Shown here: in pieces, positions 12,207 through 23,800 of the stretch
How the letters are laid out: every line of letters starts with the position of its first letter
How positions within the stretch are numbered: position 1 is the stretch's first letter
NCBI GenBank assembly: GCA_023897205.1
Contig: JAHWDD010000001.1
Coordinates: 2,542,001-2,606,000 of the forward strand
DNA from: Exophiala sp. HKRS030
Lineage: Eukaryota > Ascomycota > Eurotiomycetes > Chaetothyriales > Herpotrichiellaceae
DNA: 64,000 nt
Direction: 5' to 3'
Notes under the pieces: model-generated
The model's database searches: none
Told to the model about the DNA's origin: nothing
What the model saw: only the letters and a program-made list of their open reading frames with translations
Made by a program: the position numbers and the translations under genes

Positions 12207-12923
12207 TGGTGATTGGGAGATGCACTCCAATATGAACCCTGAGTTCTGACACCAGGCGGGGACTTGATGGAAAATTGAAATTGAAAAAGGCTAGTTATTG
12301 AGCTTTTTTCCTTCTCTTTGGGTCATTTGGGTGGGGGTTCGAGGGTTGCTCTTGACTCTACCTGCCTAATTGTACATATATATGTAATATATATTCGAAC
12401 ATCGAACGTGAACAGGAATTTAGAGGCTTCGCTAATCATTGCTGTTATTCATGTTGCCGGTCGATCCATGAGTTCGTGCTATCTCTACCACGTCGACGAT
12501 GCGATATTGTGTCCTGAACAGTTTTCCCGTGTGTGACTAGGATATAACTTGGGACAAGGGGCAGTTTAGATAAGTTGGAGATATAAAACAGTTAAGAGTC
12601 ATGTCTTCATATTAATGTCTATCTGAGGTCGAAGAGCGTAAACTGTAGAGCCGGTGCTGAATACAGCGAATGACTCCATATTAAATATTAACCACTGATC
12701 CGTCCGGAACGCCGTCGCTTGCTATGCTTTGGAACATTCAAGATGAAAAGAAGCAAGAAACAAGAGAGAAGGGAATCATCAGATGATTCCCAAGGGCCAC
12801 ACAGGTCATCCTTCGCGTCACCACTTAAGGTAGACTCATTTTCTCTCCTCACATTTGTCGTTACTTTTCCCCCTTCACCGTAGTCATCACCACCACAAAG
12901 TCGTTTGAACCGACTTTGACACT

Positions 12924-14831
12924 CTATTGTGCGGCAAAGCGACTGCGAGCTCTCAACTTGGCGCCGAAAATCCACAATGCAAAAATCCCTAAGATGCCAC
13001 CAACAGTCAAGCCTGCGAGAAGTGAGACACCTTGACCGACTCCGAGATTGTGGAACAAAGGTCTGGAGAAGTGGATTGCACCGGCGGCGATCGAAGATCG
13101 GGCAAAGTCGTTGCCGGCGAACAACGATGCTGCGTATTGAGGATACGTCAAGGGAATGTAGATGAAGATACATTGGAACAGGATGAAGATGCCAACTGTG
13201 AAGATGACGACACCAATGGTAGGCACAATCCAGTGAATCTTCGGTGAGCTGTTACCAGTCCATGCGAACAAAAACAGACCAATCGGGAGGAGGAATGTAG
13301 CTGGTAGAGCAGGGATGAGTCGACGTTCTGGCTCACCGAGGCCCTTGGTCAAGATTTCCGGTTCAAAGACCTTTTTCAAGTATGTGATGTAGATGGCAAT
13401 GGCAATGGAGACGCCGACTGAGATGGACAGGAAGATCAAACCGATTTCCCCCAAGTTCATGCCGTAGCCTCTGGTTGCTGAGTGAGGACCATTGCCGGTT
13501 GCGTAAACCAAGGGGAAGACTTCAAAGAATGAGTAGAAGATACTGTACATGAGTGCAGTGTAGACGCTGGTGAAAAGAACAGCAGGGTCAAATGCATTGA
13601 TTTGAACAGGTCGCCATAGATTACCAACAACGACTTCGTTGACAGTCAGCTTCTCTTGATCGATCTCGCCTTGAGATTTGAGGTTCTTGTTGCCAGTAAG
13701 TTTTCGGAGACGTGCAGCACGGCGAAGGAGGATGGTAGAAGCCGAGGTTTCGGGGAGGAGGAAGAGGAGGGAGATGTAAACGGGGGCGGACAGCCAGACA
13801 ATCTCCCAGAGAGACCAATGCCAGGTTTCGGCGGGAACGGAGAAACCGGAAATGATGGGACCAAGTGCGGGACCTGATTTTTGTTAATACTGAGTACTAA
13901 GAAGGAAAATGAGATCGAGTCACTTACCAGCTGTTGCAAACGCAGCCCAACCTGTCAAGAAATAAGGCATTTTGAGAAGCGAATAGATATCGCCAATGGT
14001 AGCACCACCCGTGGCGAGACACGGACTACCGAAGAAGCCCTGCAGAAATCGTAGAACAATCAAAGCCGGGAAATTATTGACCACCGCAGTCGGAATAGAG
14101 ATGATCACGAAGATTCCCAAGGTGATAACATAAGGTGGATTACGTCCAATGATTGGGATTTCACTGAGAGGTGAAAAGATGAGAGGTCCGATACCGTATC
14201 CCAGGACATACATGGAAAGGCCGAGAGCTGCGACACTTTCGGAGACACCCATTTGTTCAACAACATAGGGGATCGAGGGGGTGTAGATCGCAGATCCCAT
14301 ATAGACTGCGAGTGTATACAGGTAAATCTGAACCACGACGACGCCTTTCTTGCCTCTGGACCAATTTTGAGGATTCTCTGGATCGTCAGTCGTGTACCAG
14401 TCAACGAGAATAGTACCGTCGGAAGTGACAGTTGGTGCGATCGGACGACTAGGTTGATTCTTCAATGTCTCTTGCTTTGTGGCGTTGGTGTACGCTTGTT
14501 CGAGATCAGCTCGGGTATTGACTTGGCTCATTTCGGGCCGTGTCATGATCTTTGAAAGTGTTCGATCAGATAGCGCAACAGATTCGCGATCAGCAGCAGT
14601 CGCTGCGTGAGTCAAAACGTGTTGACCATCTTCGGGATCCTCGAGTCTCTTCTCAAGCGCTTCGGGTGACGCTACTGCAGGTGTGGAAGCTTCTGATAGA
14701 GGAACTTTGGCATGCTGATAGGAACTAGGGCATTGAAAGTCTGGAATTTCCTCTTGATACTTGAGATATTTGTTGCCTGTGACCCAGCGGATTGCTTGAC
14801 CCACAGAGGAGTCTCGTAGTAGGGCAGACAT
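12924..14831 (-). CDS. MFS multidrug transporter, DHA1 / Flr1-Mdr1-like
   Basis: Drug:H+ antiporter-type plasma-membrane carrier. Two exons, 14831-13928 and 13873-12924; the 54-nt intron (GTAAGT...AAATCAG) splits a Gly codon and gives 617 residues. The N-terminus of about 150 residues is cytosolic and starts with the L-L-R-D-S-x-x-G-Q-x-I-R-W-V-T-G pattern seen in Flr1/Mdr1-type fungal DHA1 carriers. A D-P-E-N-P-Q-N-W motif precedes TM1. Twelve hydrophobic helices follow. The motif-C-like G-P-L-I-F-S-P-L-S-E loop and the L-R-F-L-Q-G-F-F-G-S-P segment are clear. ATG at 14831. Family members export fluconazole, benomyl, cycloheximide or polyamines; the substrate here cannot be read from sequence. 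No frame break. Confidence 0.93.
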
Positions 14832-16507
14832 GACTAGAAAGGACTCTGTTCAAGCGTAGTAGGATGTGCTGTTTTGGGAGAGTGTTTAGACGTAGAACAA
14901 ATTAGACTCTTTCCAGTGCAGTGCCACACGGGTATAGGAACACGAGGGGTGAATGTGAAGTGAAGGACAGAACCTACATTGGATGGGATTCGTGTCTGAT
15001 ATAGACTCGCATCACTCAACCTACCTTCAGGTATACACATGGTATCGGACTAGCGAATACGAAGATACAGGGGATGGCAAGTTGGTAACACAGCTTCAAC
15101 CTCTACTCCGTAGGCATTGATGGTTTCGGGGTTTAGGACGCTAAGATCGAGTCATAGTCTGAATAATCAAACAAGGCACGACAAGGGTTTGTCATGGCGG
15201 GGCCAAGTGGAAAATCTTGGGTGATAAGGTAAGCTGGCGTGGCTTGCCGTGACGGACGAAGTTGTTTGGGCACGGTGTTAGACGACGGAGGAAAAGAAAA
15301 CCGTCGGAGAGAAAATGAAGGTTGAGATGCCAAGATTGTGGATGATTGACGTACCTGCCCTGAGACTGGAGAGAGACAAATGGCCAATCAGAATGAAGAG
15401 CGATCTTGGGACCGTAAGCCAGCGATGACGACAGCCAAGCCCACAATCCACGTTCGTCGTTGCGTACCACGACAAATAAACGCAGATATGTAATCACTTT
15501 ATTTTTCACCCTGGCATTTCCAAAGGGTCAACGATTTCAATCCAATCACTGACCTTCAGAGCTATTGGACCATCGATTCAAGCTTTCATCATAACCCTTG
15601 TCAGCCTTGAATAAACCTCACCCCAAGGATTCCACGACAGGACGCCTGAAACCGACTCTCAACCTTTAGAACATCATAGATTGACCGTTGTTGCAAGTCG
15701 ATAGAGGATCATGCGAGCCATGAGACTTCACAATCAATGGTTTACCTTGCGAGGCGACGTCGTCTCACAGCATTTCTCTCATCTCAACCTGGATACATCC
15801 TCCAAAGGCAGTCATTGATTTCACATGTATACTCCGTTTGTTCCGACAATGCCATGTCACGTGTCGACCAATGACCGAAATTGGAAATTTTGGCTCCCAC
15901 CCGACAGTTCAAGGTATGAGATTCTATCTACTGCGAAGTGGACGTCGAAGGATCACAACCTGCATCTGGGATGAAATACGCTGGTCGATTCCAACCCGGT
16001 CAGTGTTCAAAGCTTTTCCGTACAAGGGCTGACGACCAATCATCACAATCACGCTGGTTGCCCTAATCGGTTGAAACGGTGGCTTTCGCTGACCAATTCA
16101 GTGTCTGCAAGCTGCGACCTGCGAACACGGCACACAGTCCCTAAATTGTGAAGCATGACGGGCCACAGCCATACCCGACAGTGCTTTCAGAGGTTTCGGA
16201 AGCCGAGCTGATAGAGACATGATGAGCTTGTCACATCTGTAAATCTCATGGTGGAACACCCCTTGTCGAATTGATTGGTGTTTTACCTGTCTTACTTTTG
16301 TCGAGGCTGAAGCTTAATCTTGTTATGTCAGCAATCCGCATCTGAAATAATGGAGCCCTGGTCATACTGCATGCTCCTGGTATATCTTTTCTCCATGCCA
16401 GACTCCACAAGCTAGAGAAGTCATTGCCTATTATCGCTTCTCGACGCGGACTTCGGTAGCCTTTCACGCTTTGCCTAGCTCAATCACCCCTATCTCGTTC
16501 ACCTCAT
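14832..16507. other. 1.7-kb intergenic region, no gene seen
   Basis: Upstream region of the MFS gene and downstream region of Vps18. Short frames here have no recognisable content. A full TACTCCGTA word lies at about 15104 and a partial one near 15830. Confidence 0.5.
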
Positions 16508-19460
16508 TCAAATAGCCCAGGCACCCACATCATCGCCCGCCAGTATGAATGGTTGATCAATTTGCTTGATCCCTACATCTCCACAAAGGACACATTGTTC
16601 TGCCACCAGTCCATCCAACTCTGCCACCATTTTCTGCCGCTGGGGTCCCATGCTTAGACCCTGGTTGACCTCGGTTTGTAGGTCCTTAATCCGTTTCCTC
16701 TTCGAGCTTCCGGAGTTCTCAAGAACTCGCTTCCCAAGGCAATCACTGTGAAATGCATGTTGGCATGGAAATACGAAAAACTGTCGACTGAGAACTGGTA
16801 GGGTGCAAATCCAACATCGTTCCCCAGATTCCACGATTGCATATCGGTTGTCCAGAGCCGCAATTTCCGCCTTGATCTGTTCCGCAGTGTGCTGTGAGAT
16901 ATCCATTTCTTGCTTAAGACTGTCAATATGTCGAGAATACTCCTCCAATGCTTCGCAGATTTCCTCTTTGAAATCGTCAATCACCACAAAATCAGGGAAG
17001 AATGGAATAAGATCCTCAATCTTGAGCAGCTCACATCGCTTCAAAAAAGTGATCGCATCTTTGATTGATGAAGCTTCCTTGATTTTCTTTTCTGCAATTA
17101 ACAACCACAGACGCTTCCTAACCTTGTCGTTGTCCTCAATTCGGTCAGCTACTATTGCCGCCAGATCAACATCGTCGTGTTGTAGAGCGAGTTCAACCGC
17201 TTGTTGGTATTGTCCCATTGTGCTATATATATGCACACAAGACTGCACCCGATCATGCTGAATACATAACCGCAGAGCGAAATCCGCATCATACAGTGGA
17301 GGAGTAGGCTGCGTTTCAAGATACCCCAATAACAATGTTTCGGAGTTGGACGGATGAGAGGCCATGATGGAGATGAGTGTATTATGTACCGACGCTGGAA
17401 CATCGAAATCATTGGTCACCACATAGTTGAGGTACCTTACTGCTTGGTTCTGTGCTAACGGCACAGTAGCGTTTTCATTGTAGCTCAACAAAGCCGGAAT
17501 GAGTTTTTGCGCATCAAAATTGTTTCGTCGCATCAAAATTTCGACGAATCCTGGCGCAACATGAGACATCAACACATTGCTGTAGCGATAGAATGTGTCT
17601 GGGTTGCTTTGCTTGTTAAGCACTGACAAAGCTTCAGTCCATCTCTCACGCTGAACCCAGTATGAAAGGACGTAATCATAGTCCGTGATTGTGTTGGCAA
17701 AGTACAGGAGTTCTTCTTCTCTGTCGTGACTTGAGATGACTTCATACACTGTCTTTGAGTCTAGATCGGCCTTGTGCTTGGACACAAATTCTTGGAACTC
17801 GCTCTTGGCCTTTTCCAGCTCTCGCTTTGCACCGCCAGCATCCGTGTTCTCGAGCAACTCTGCCTTTGTCGCCACCATGTCGTCAAGAGAGTTGAGCTTG
17901 GCCATGAATATCTGAATGAGCCATGTTGCTATCATCACTCTTTGCATATACGATGATTTCTTGTAAGACCCCAATTTGGCTAAGAGGTACGACCTGAGGG
18001 CATCGTCTTGACCGTTATCAATCAAGGATAAGCAAACTTCCTCAAAAGCTTTGCTGCTCTTACCCCAGACGCTTGCAGCTTCAAGATATCGTCCTTTACT
18101 TGACAGGTAATCGCCAGATGCGGTGGCAACTGAATCTTTCTGGGCTGCATCTTTAGCAAACTTCAAGGCAGCGTCGTAATCTTGGTTTTTCAACATGATT
18201 TTCCAAATATCGCGCTCTTCATCATTAGCAACGATCTCAAAGATCTCTTGACTGGTAAAGAGCCAAAATGTGTTCTTCTTCTGATCCGCCACCAGTCCCA
18301 GAGCCGTTTGCCCTGGCTCCAGGACGGCCTGATCGTAGACTAGACTTCCATCAAGGCGATTCACTGCAACGATTCGTCCCTCAGCGAGTGCTAATACATG
18401 CCACTGAGACAGAATCGCCGCGGCCACTGGGTCTTGGATCAACTTGCGTCCACCTCGAGCGGAAGTCGTCTCGGGGAAGACAGACCGCGGGTGCAATTTG
18501 GTGTCGCTAAAAACCTTAGAGCCCAAGCTTGAAGCGAAAGGTGTAGTGTATAAATTTCCCGTCAAGACACCTTGTGAGTATAACCAGGCAAAACTCCGCT
18601 CTGGTGCTGATGCCGTATCATCCGTTTCCGGTGACACGGAGAATGAAGACGGAGCAGCTGCAGCGGCACCGTTCGTGTCATGTGTGACAGGGGTTTCCTT
18701 TGAGAACAGGTCTGCATATATCGCAGCTGAGCCTTCTCGTCCTTTGCCTCCTGTCTTTCCAACAAAATGGCATAATCTTGAGTGTGACGCAACAATGACC
18801 CTCCGCACGTCAGGCTTCCCATCAATGTTTTCTGCCCAGAGTCCTGTTACTGCTCCATCGGGGATTTTCCACACTTGGGTTGAGTACCTTTCCTCTCGAC
18901 GATAGAACTCGGAAGCTGGCTCAATATATATTTCGTAGATACTCCCATCTGCCCCGCCTACCAATATTTCACGCGTTGATGCTGTTGGTTGTGAGGGTTC
19001 CATGCTATTGATTCGATTGAGACACCTTTTAACCTAGAGAGGGCTTTGGGCTGTTTGGACTGGCTATGCAGATAGAAGTTCTCTCCGAGTGTTGTGCTAA
19101 CAATAAGATGAGAAGCAGAGGGATCGAGGAACATGCGCCGAATGAGGCCGACCTCACTGGTCTTCTTTGGCAAGTCAACATCTAGTAAGTTACGTTAGTC
19201 GGCATTCTCTTACTTTTGAGGCTTGAGCCAATGTTCATCCTACCATCAATGTCTGACGGACTTTCCAGGTCTATTCGGAGGATACGTCCCGTAGCGAGTG
19301 CCAATATCAAGACATTATTAGCGACCTGGCCGGCGACAAAATCCGAGGCAATGTTGAACTGTAGTTGTACTCGCTCAACGTTGAAGATGGGGAGAGAGGT
19401 TTCCACGCCAGCTTGGGCCAAGCCAGGCGCAACGTATCCGTCGTCAAGATCTAGCGCCAT
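16508..19460 (-). CDS. VPS18: Vps18/Pep3, HOPS-CORVET core subunit (frame break)
   Basis: RING-bearing core subunit of the HOPS and CORVET tethering complexes, acting in endosome and vacuole fusion. Exon 1 is 19460-19244, then a 62-nt intron (19182-19243), then 19181-16508. The N-terminal part is the predicted beta-propeller. The middle is the Pep3/Vps18 alpha-solenoid, including the clathrin-heavy-chain-repeat region. The C-terminus has a RING-H2-like finger: C-W-I-C, then C-Q-H-A-F-H-S-D-C, then C-V-L-C near nt 16600-16780. The frame shifts once at the G-run 18995-18997 (C-run on the coding strand). The exon 2 frame hits a stop at 18958, while the conserved continuation is open in the next frame. 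Discounting that single break the length is about 963 codons, normal for the family. An error or a recent mutation is more likely than two genes. Its 5' end is only 285 bases from the stop of the TcB-TcC gene. Confidence 0.9.
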
Positions 19461-19745
19461 TGAGCGCCAAAGGAGATAGTTTCAATGCATATTCATTGAT
19501 TGTGTTGCATTGTAGAGGTCGGATATCATTAGCAGCAACGTGTGTCGTGAGCACAGAGTAGAGATGGCATCCTAGGTAGTGTGTAGGCCCTCACGCAGTG
19601 CCGTACGATGGACGGCGGAGTATAAGTTAGTTGAGCTACTGGGGCAGGTGCTCCGTACTATAATTTGCGTCATACCACGTGACACTATCAGATAGCCCTA
19701 CGAGCTTCGTGAAACAATTTTAGTTTGTCTACCACGTCCTCTATC

Positions 19746-20860
19746 TCAACTATTGCAAAACGCTTCTGGAGGAGGTGGCCCGTAAACCTCGATAGGTGGC
19801 GTGTTCGGCTTTGGCGGTGGATCTGGCGCTTTGAAGAAGTCATAGAGCATCTTTCCTGCCGCAATGCTCATCGTTATACCCATTCCGATCGCCTTCGTCT
19901 GCGGAGTTGGAATCAACATCAAAGCATTTCCAGCAATATCCAGCGCTGCCACGGCCTTCTCACCCATGCTATCAGATGTCCTCAATGTGTCAATATCCTC
20001 TTTGATGCTATGGGCGGTTCCAACGATATCCAGCGCACCTCCCAAATGACCCAAGACTTTGGCCACTGGCGCGGCTTTAGTAGCCACCTTTTCAACCGCC
20101 TGTCCTAGCTTACTATCCGCAGCCTTGGATGCAAGATTCTTGACCGAATTGGCAATGCCTTTCTCGTTCTGCACAAACGCATGCTCTGCGGTAGTTGCTT
20201 GACGCGACTGTCGGAGGGCCTTGCTTGCGTCTACGTCCTTTTTGTCGAGGACTTTAATTTCGTAATTCGGCGCTCGCTTTTCCTTCTTAAGCCACTCCTC
20301 AGCTTGAACCATATCAGCTTTATCACGAGCTCCTTCGATCTGCACGACCAACCGCTCTTTGGTGGCGCCAGGCGGAACCGGAACACCTTTCTTTCCATAG
20401 ATATGAGCAGCATCGCCATTAGCAAGAGTTCCTTGGTGAGAATCCAGCTGGTCAAATATCTGTTTGCGTCCTGTGTACCTGCTCCTCGTGCTCAGAGGCT
20501 GTCGCTTTGGAGGGGCATTTGGATTCTTCGCTGCACGCTTCGCGGCTCGCGCATCTGCTTTCGCCGCTTCGGTTGTCATGTCGATGTTCTTGATTGAGTC
20601 CGGCCCCTCTTGTTAGGCACTCGATCATACTCGGCCGAACCGGCTTGGCTCCGATTAAGCCCATACTCACGAGTTGATACATCATTCTCGATCTCGTCGA
20701 GGTGCTCCGAAATATCAATTCGAGCCTGCTCTCCTTTGATGCGATTCGTCTCGGCCTGCGCCCTCTTCTGTGCCAGTTGTTCTGGGGTGAGCTCCTTCTT
20801 GGCGAATCCTGTCATATCCACATGCTTGACCGGATTACTGGTACAGTATTCGTAGAGATT
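19746..20860 (-). other. C-terminal tail of TcB-TcC: putative effector region, family unknown
   Basis: About 360 codons after the RHS closing motif, the position of the hypervariable effector in bacterial TcC. The first part is Lys/Glu/Arg/Ala-rich and probably helical. The middle contains a G-K-K-G-V-P-V-P-P-G block. The last third has two small-residue hydrophobic stretches (about nt 20060-19990 and 19960-19840) that could be membrane-active or a buried helical core. The protein ends in a Pro-rich tail and a C-N-S terminus. I see no ADP-ribosyltransferase, deaminase or nuclease motif. A frame break at 20604-20607 lies inside it. Effector identity is positional inference. Confidence 0.6.
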
Positions 20861-23800
20861 GAGCCCGTCCCCACCCCTGCTGGATCCGCTGAGATCCATC
20901 GCATGATCCATGGAGCATAGTATCGAGCGCCATGGTAATATAGTCCGCTTTCTTCGTCTTTCTCTTTGCCAGTGAATCGATATCGATTCGGAATCTCGAT
21001 CTCGGACTTGACAGTTTGGCAAGAGGTGCTTCCAAAGGGATAGTACTCCTCATATGATACTATTTGCGCCGCCTCATCCAACTGCAATACCGCCGAGCCA
21101 AGCAGATTACCGAACTGGTATCGAATACTTCTGGCAGGTCGATCCTCTTCTCCTTGCGTCCTGGTCTCGACAATAGCAGTGCGGTTCGAGACCCCAGGGA
21201 CATGAACGCTCTCTCGCTCCAGAGTGACATCTTTGCCATTCCCGGCAAATTCTCTATATCTTTCTGACAGGCCCAGATACAGTCGCTCTTTCAACATAGT
21301 GGGTTGCTCTCCCGCTGCCGCGTAACGCTCTGTCACCTTTCTGACGCGGATGCCAGAGCTATCATAGACGTAATATGTAGTCTCAGGAGTGCCCCGTTAT
21401 TGACAATTTGCCGCACGGAACTCCTGAGCTGATCTAACATGTCCCATCTGAGGTCTGAAACTCCTGGCATCGAGGTCACACATCCAAGTCGGCCAGAGTC
21501 GCCTTCATACTTGAGAAGTTCTGTTATGTTCCCAACAGTTGTTCGCGAAAGCTTGTTGCAATTCTCGGACCTGCCAGGAATCCCACTTTTCTCTTCATAC
21601 GAAAATATCTTTGTCCAGCCAGGTTTCGTTTGGTCGCTTCCTGAATGTTTCTGAAGCGTCATGTTGCCAGCTTTGTCGTAAGTGTACTCTTCTGTATATA
21701 GTGCCATCGCATTACCATCGCCTGGATGAGCCAATCTCGTTCTCTCGTCGTCACTTGCAGTTGGATCACTGCGGGCTCCGCCAGCCGTCAGGTGTTCTCT
21801 GCCACTCGCCTTCTTCAACCTGTACATGGCATCGTACGTATAATCGTTGCTAGGTTCCACCACAGTATTCCTGAAGTAGGTTGTTTGTATGGCACTATCT
21901 TGTATGTGTGTCACATTGCCAATCGGGTCATACGTGTAAGCCAGATCTTGGAGTACTTCAGAGTGACCGGGACTCAGAGTTCGCGACGTTACCAGACGTG
22001 TGAGTCGATAAGTCTTGGGATCGTAAGTCCGAGAAAGGATCGCATCATTTCCGTAAAGCACCTTCTGGATCTGCTCCTTAGCATCATACTGAATTTCCTT
22101 GACGTATAGCGGCCATGTTGAATCAGGGTCGTTGGATTCGCCTTTGAGGTTCACGGCTACCTGATATACCTTTCCCTGCTGGTTGTAACGATGCAATGTG
22201 ATCGTCCCATCGGGGGAAGTGATCCATATGGGTCGGTTGAAAGCATCGTATGTCATCTCTGTGCGGTGAGGCGCTTCTTCAACTAGTGCCACGTCTTGAG
22301 ACCAATCAAGGGTATTTTTGTACTCTACCGCAAATTGTCGAGAACTTTGCAGGATATTGCCTTTGTAGTCATAGTCAGTGGTGCTCATGATACCTGCTTG
22401 ATCCATGCTCTTGACAACCTTGCCGTTTAGATTATGTGCTCGACTATCCGGTTGATCCTCTCCGTAGATAGTGCGTTGTGCCAATCTTTCGACTCCATCT
22501 GATTCGGTCCAGAATGAATCAAGAGGCCTTCTCATTGCATCGTACGTTGTTCGGTGGCGACCGCGCCTACTAGTCCAAGCCAGCATGATGTTTCCCGATA
22601 CATCTACCAATGTCCACCGTTCTCCAGCCTCTGCGCTAGCGACATGAATGCAATTCCCACAGACGTCAAACTGATTTCTGATGATCAAGTGACCAAGCGC
22701 ATCGTAAGAGTCCAAGACATTACTTTGGACGTCATACGTAGATCTCAGTTTGTGTAGGCCATCGATTCCGTTGTCGGAAACATTGAGTATGACTCGTCCT
22801 AAGGCGTCATAGTGGACTGTAGTCGGAGTGTTGTTATGCACCTTAGCTTTGACCGCTGCCTCTTGTTGAAATTTGTCTGCTTGCCGAGTCATTTGCTGGT
22901 CATACCAGGATGGTAGATATTCATTTGTTGGAATGAGTTCAAAGTATCGGCCGACGGTCTCATCTTTTCTGGGATCCGAGACGCCTACTGTGTCATTGAG
23001 ATCGAATGTTCTCACCATCCACGACTTGTATTCCACCTTCTGGAACGCATGATTCGGAGATAGCGTGGCGACAGTCCGTCCCATCGGATCATACATGGAA
23101 GTGGAAGCCACACCAATCATATTTTCTCTTCGGAATTTACACCCTTCGTCGAAGAAAGGTTCAAATGTTCGAACAGGTGAACCTTTGTTGTTAAAAATGG
23201 TCCACGCGCTAGTCAGCCATCGATCGGAGGAGATTGGGCCGTCTACAACAAGGCTCCCAGACTCAGCGCTCATCTTGGTCTGAATTGTCCGCCCGAGGCC
23301 ATCAGAAAAAGAGATTGTCACAACAAGTTTGGAAGTCTGACCAGAGAGTAGATCGCTCGTATGTGTCTCTCTAGCTATCAAAGCGGAATAGGATGGCAAA
23401 TTCTCACCTGGCTTCTGGGAGAATCTGTCCAGGTCATAGATGTATCGTGTAGTTGCGTGGCCCAGGAGCTGGCTCGCGATAGGACCTCGTGGATTTTCAA
23501 AGAATGCATCACATTCGGCCTGGCTGATGTCTGTTTTGAAATTCTCCAGATCGTCTCCAACCTTTTCGCCCGGCTTTCCCATCACCGCAGTGCCGGCTAC
23601 CATTCCCAGAGCATCAAACTTGACAATAGACTGGTTGCCATTCTCGTCTGTAAGTATTGAGGGAGACAAGATGCGGTAGTCAATAACGGCAGTTGAAGTA
23701 TTCCTCACCGCATTTGTCACTGAAACTACAAACATTGAGTAATCATCGTAGTCGATGGAAGAGAATGCCCCAAACTCGTCTTCAAATCTTCGGGGCATGA

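Larger units (their letters stand above)
10974..12923. other. 1.95-kb intergenic region with several tandem repeats
   Basis: No gene recognised. It holds a hexamer TCTCAT run near 11461-11491, GGTTGAAT-type repeats near 12079-12120, and a perfect heptamer array at 12172-12206. The stretch 11540-12060 has odd, gene-poor sequence with purine-rich runs and could be an old decayed element, though I see no coding remnant or terminal repeats. The 3' end is the 3'UTR of the minus-strand MFS gene. Confidence 0.5.

Noticed and set aside
20576..21336. Separate small genes at 20576-21022 and 20812-21336
   Set aside because: They are pieces of the single TcB-TcC frame, interrupted at C-runs; each continues RHS features of its neighbour.
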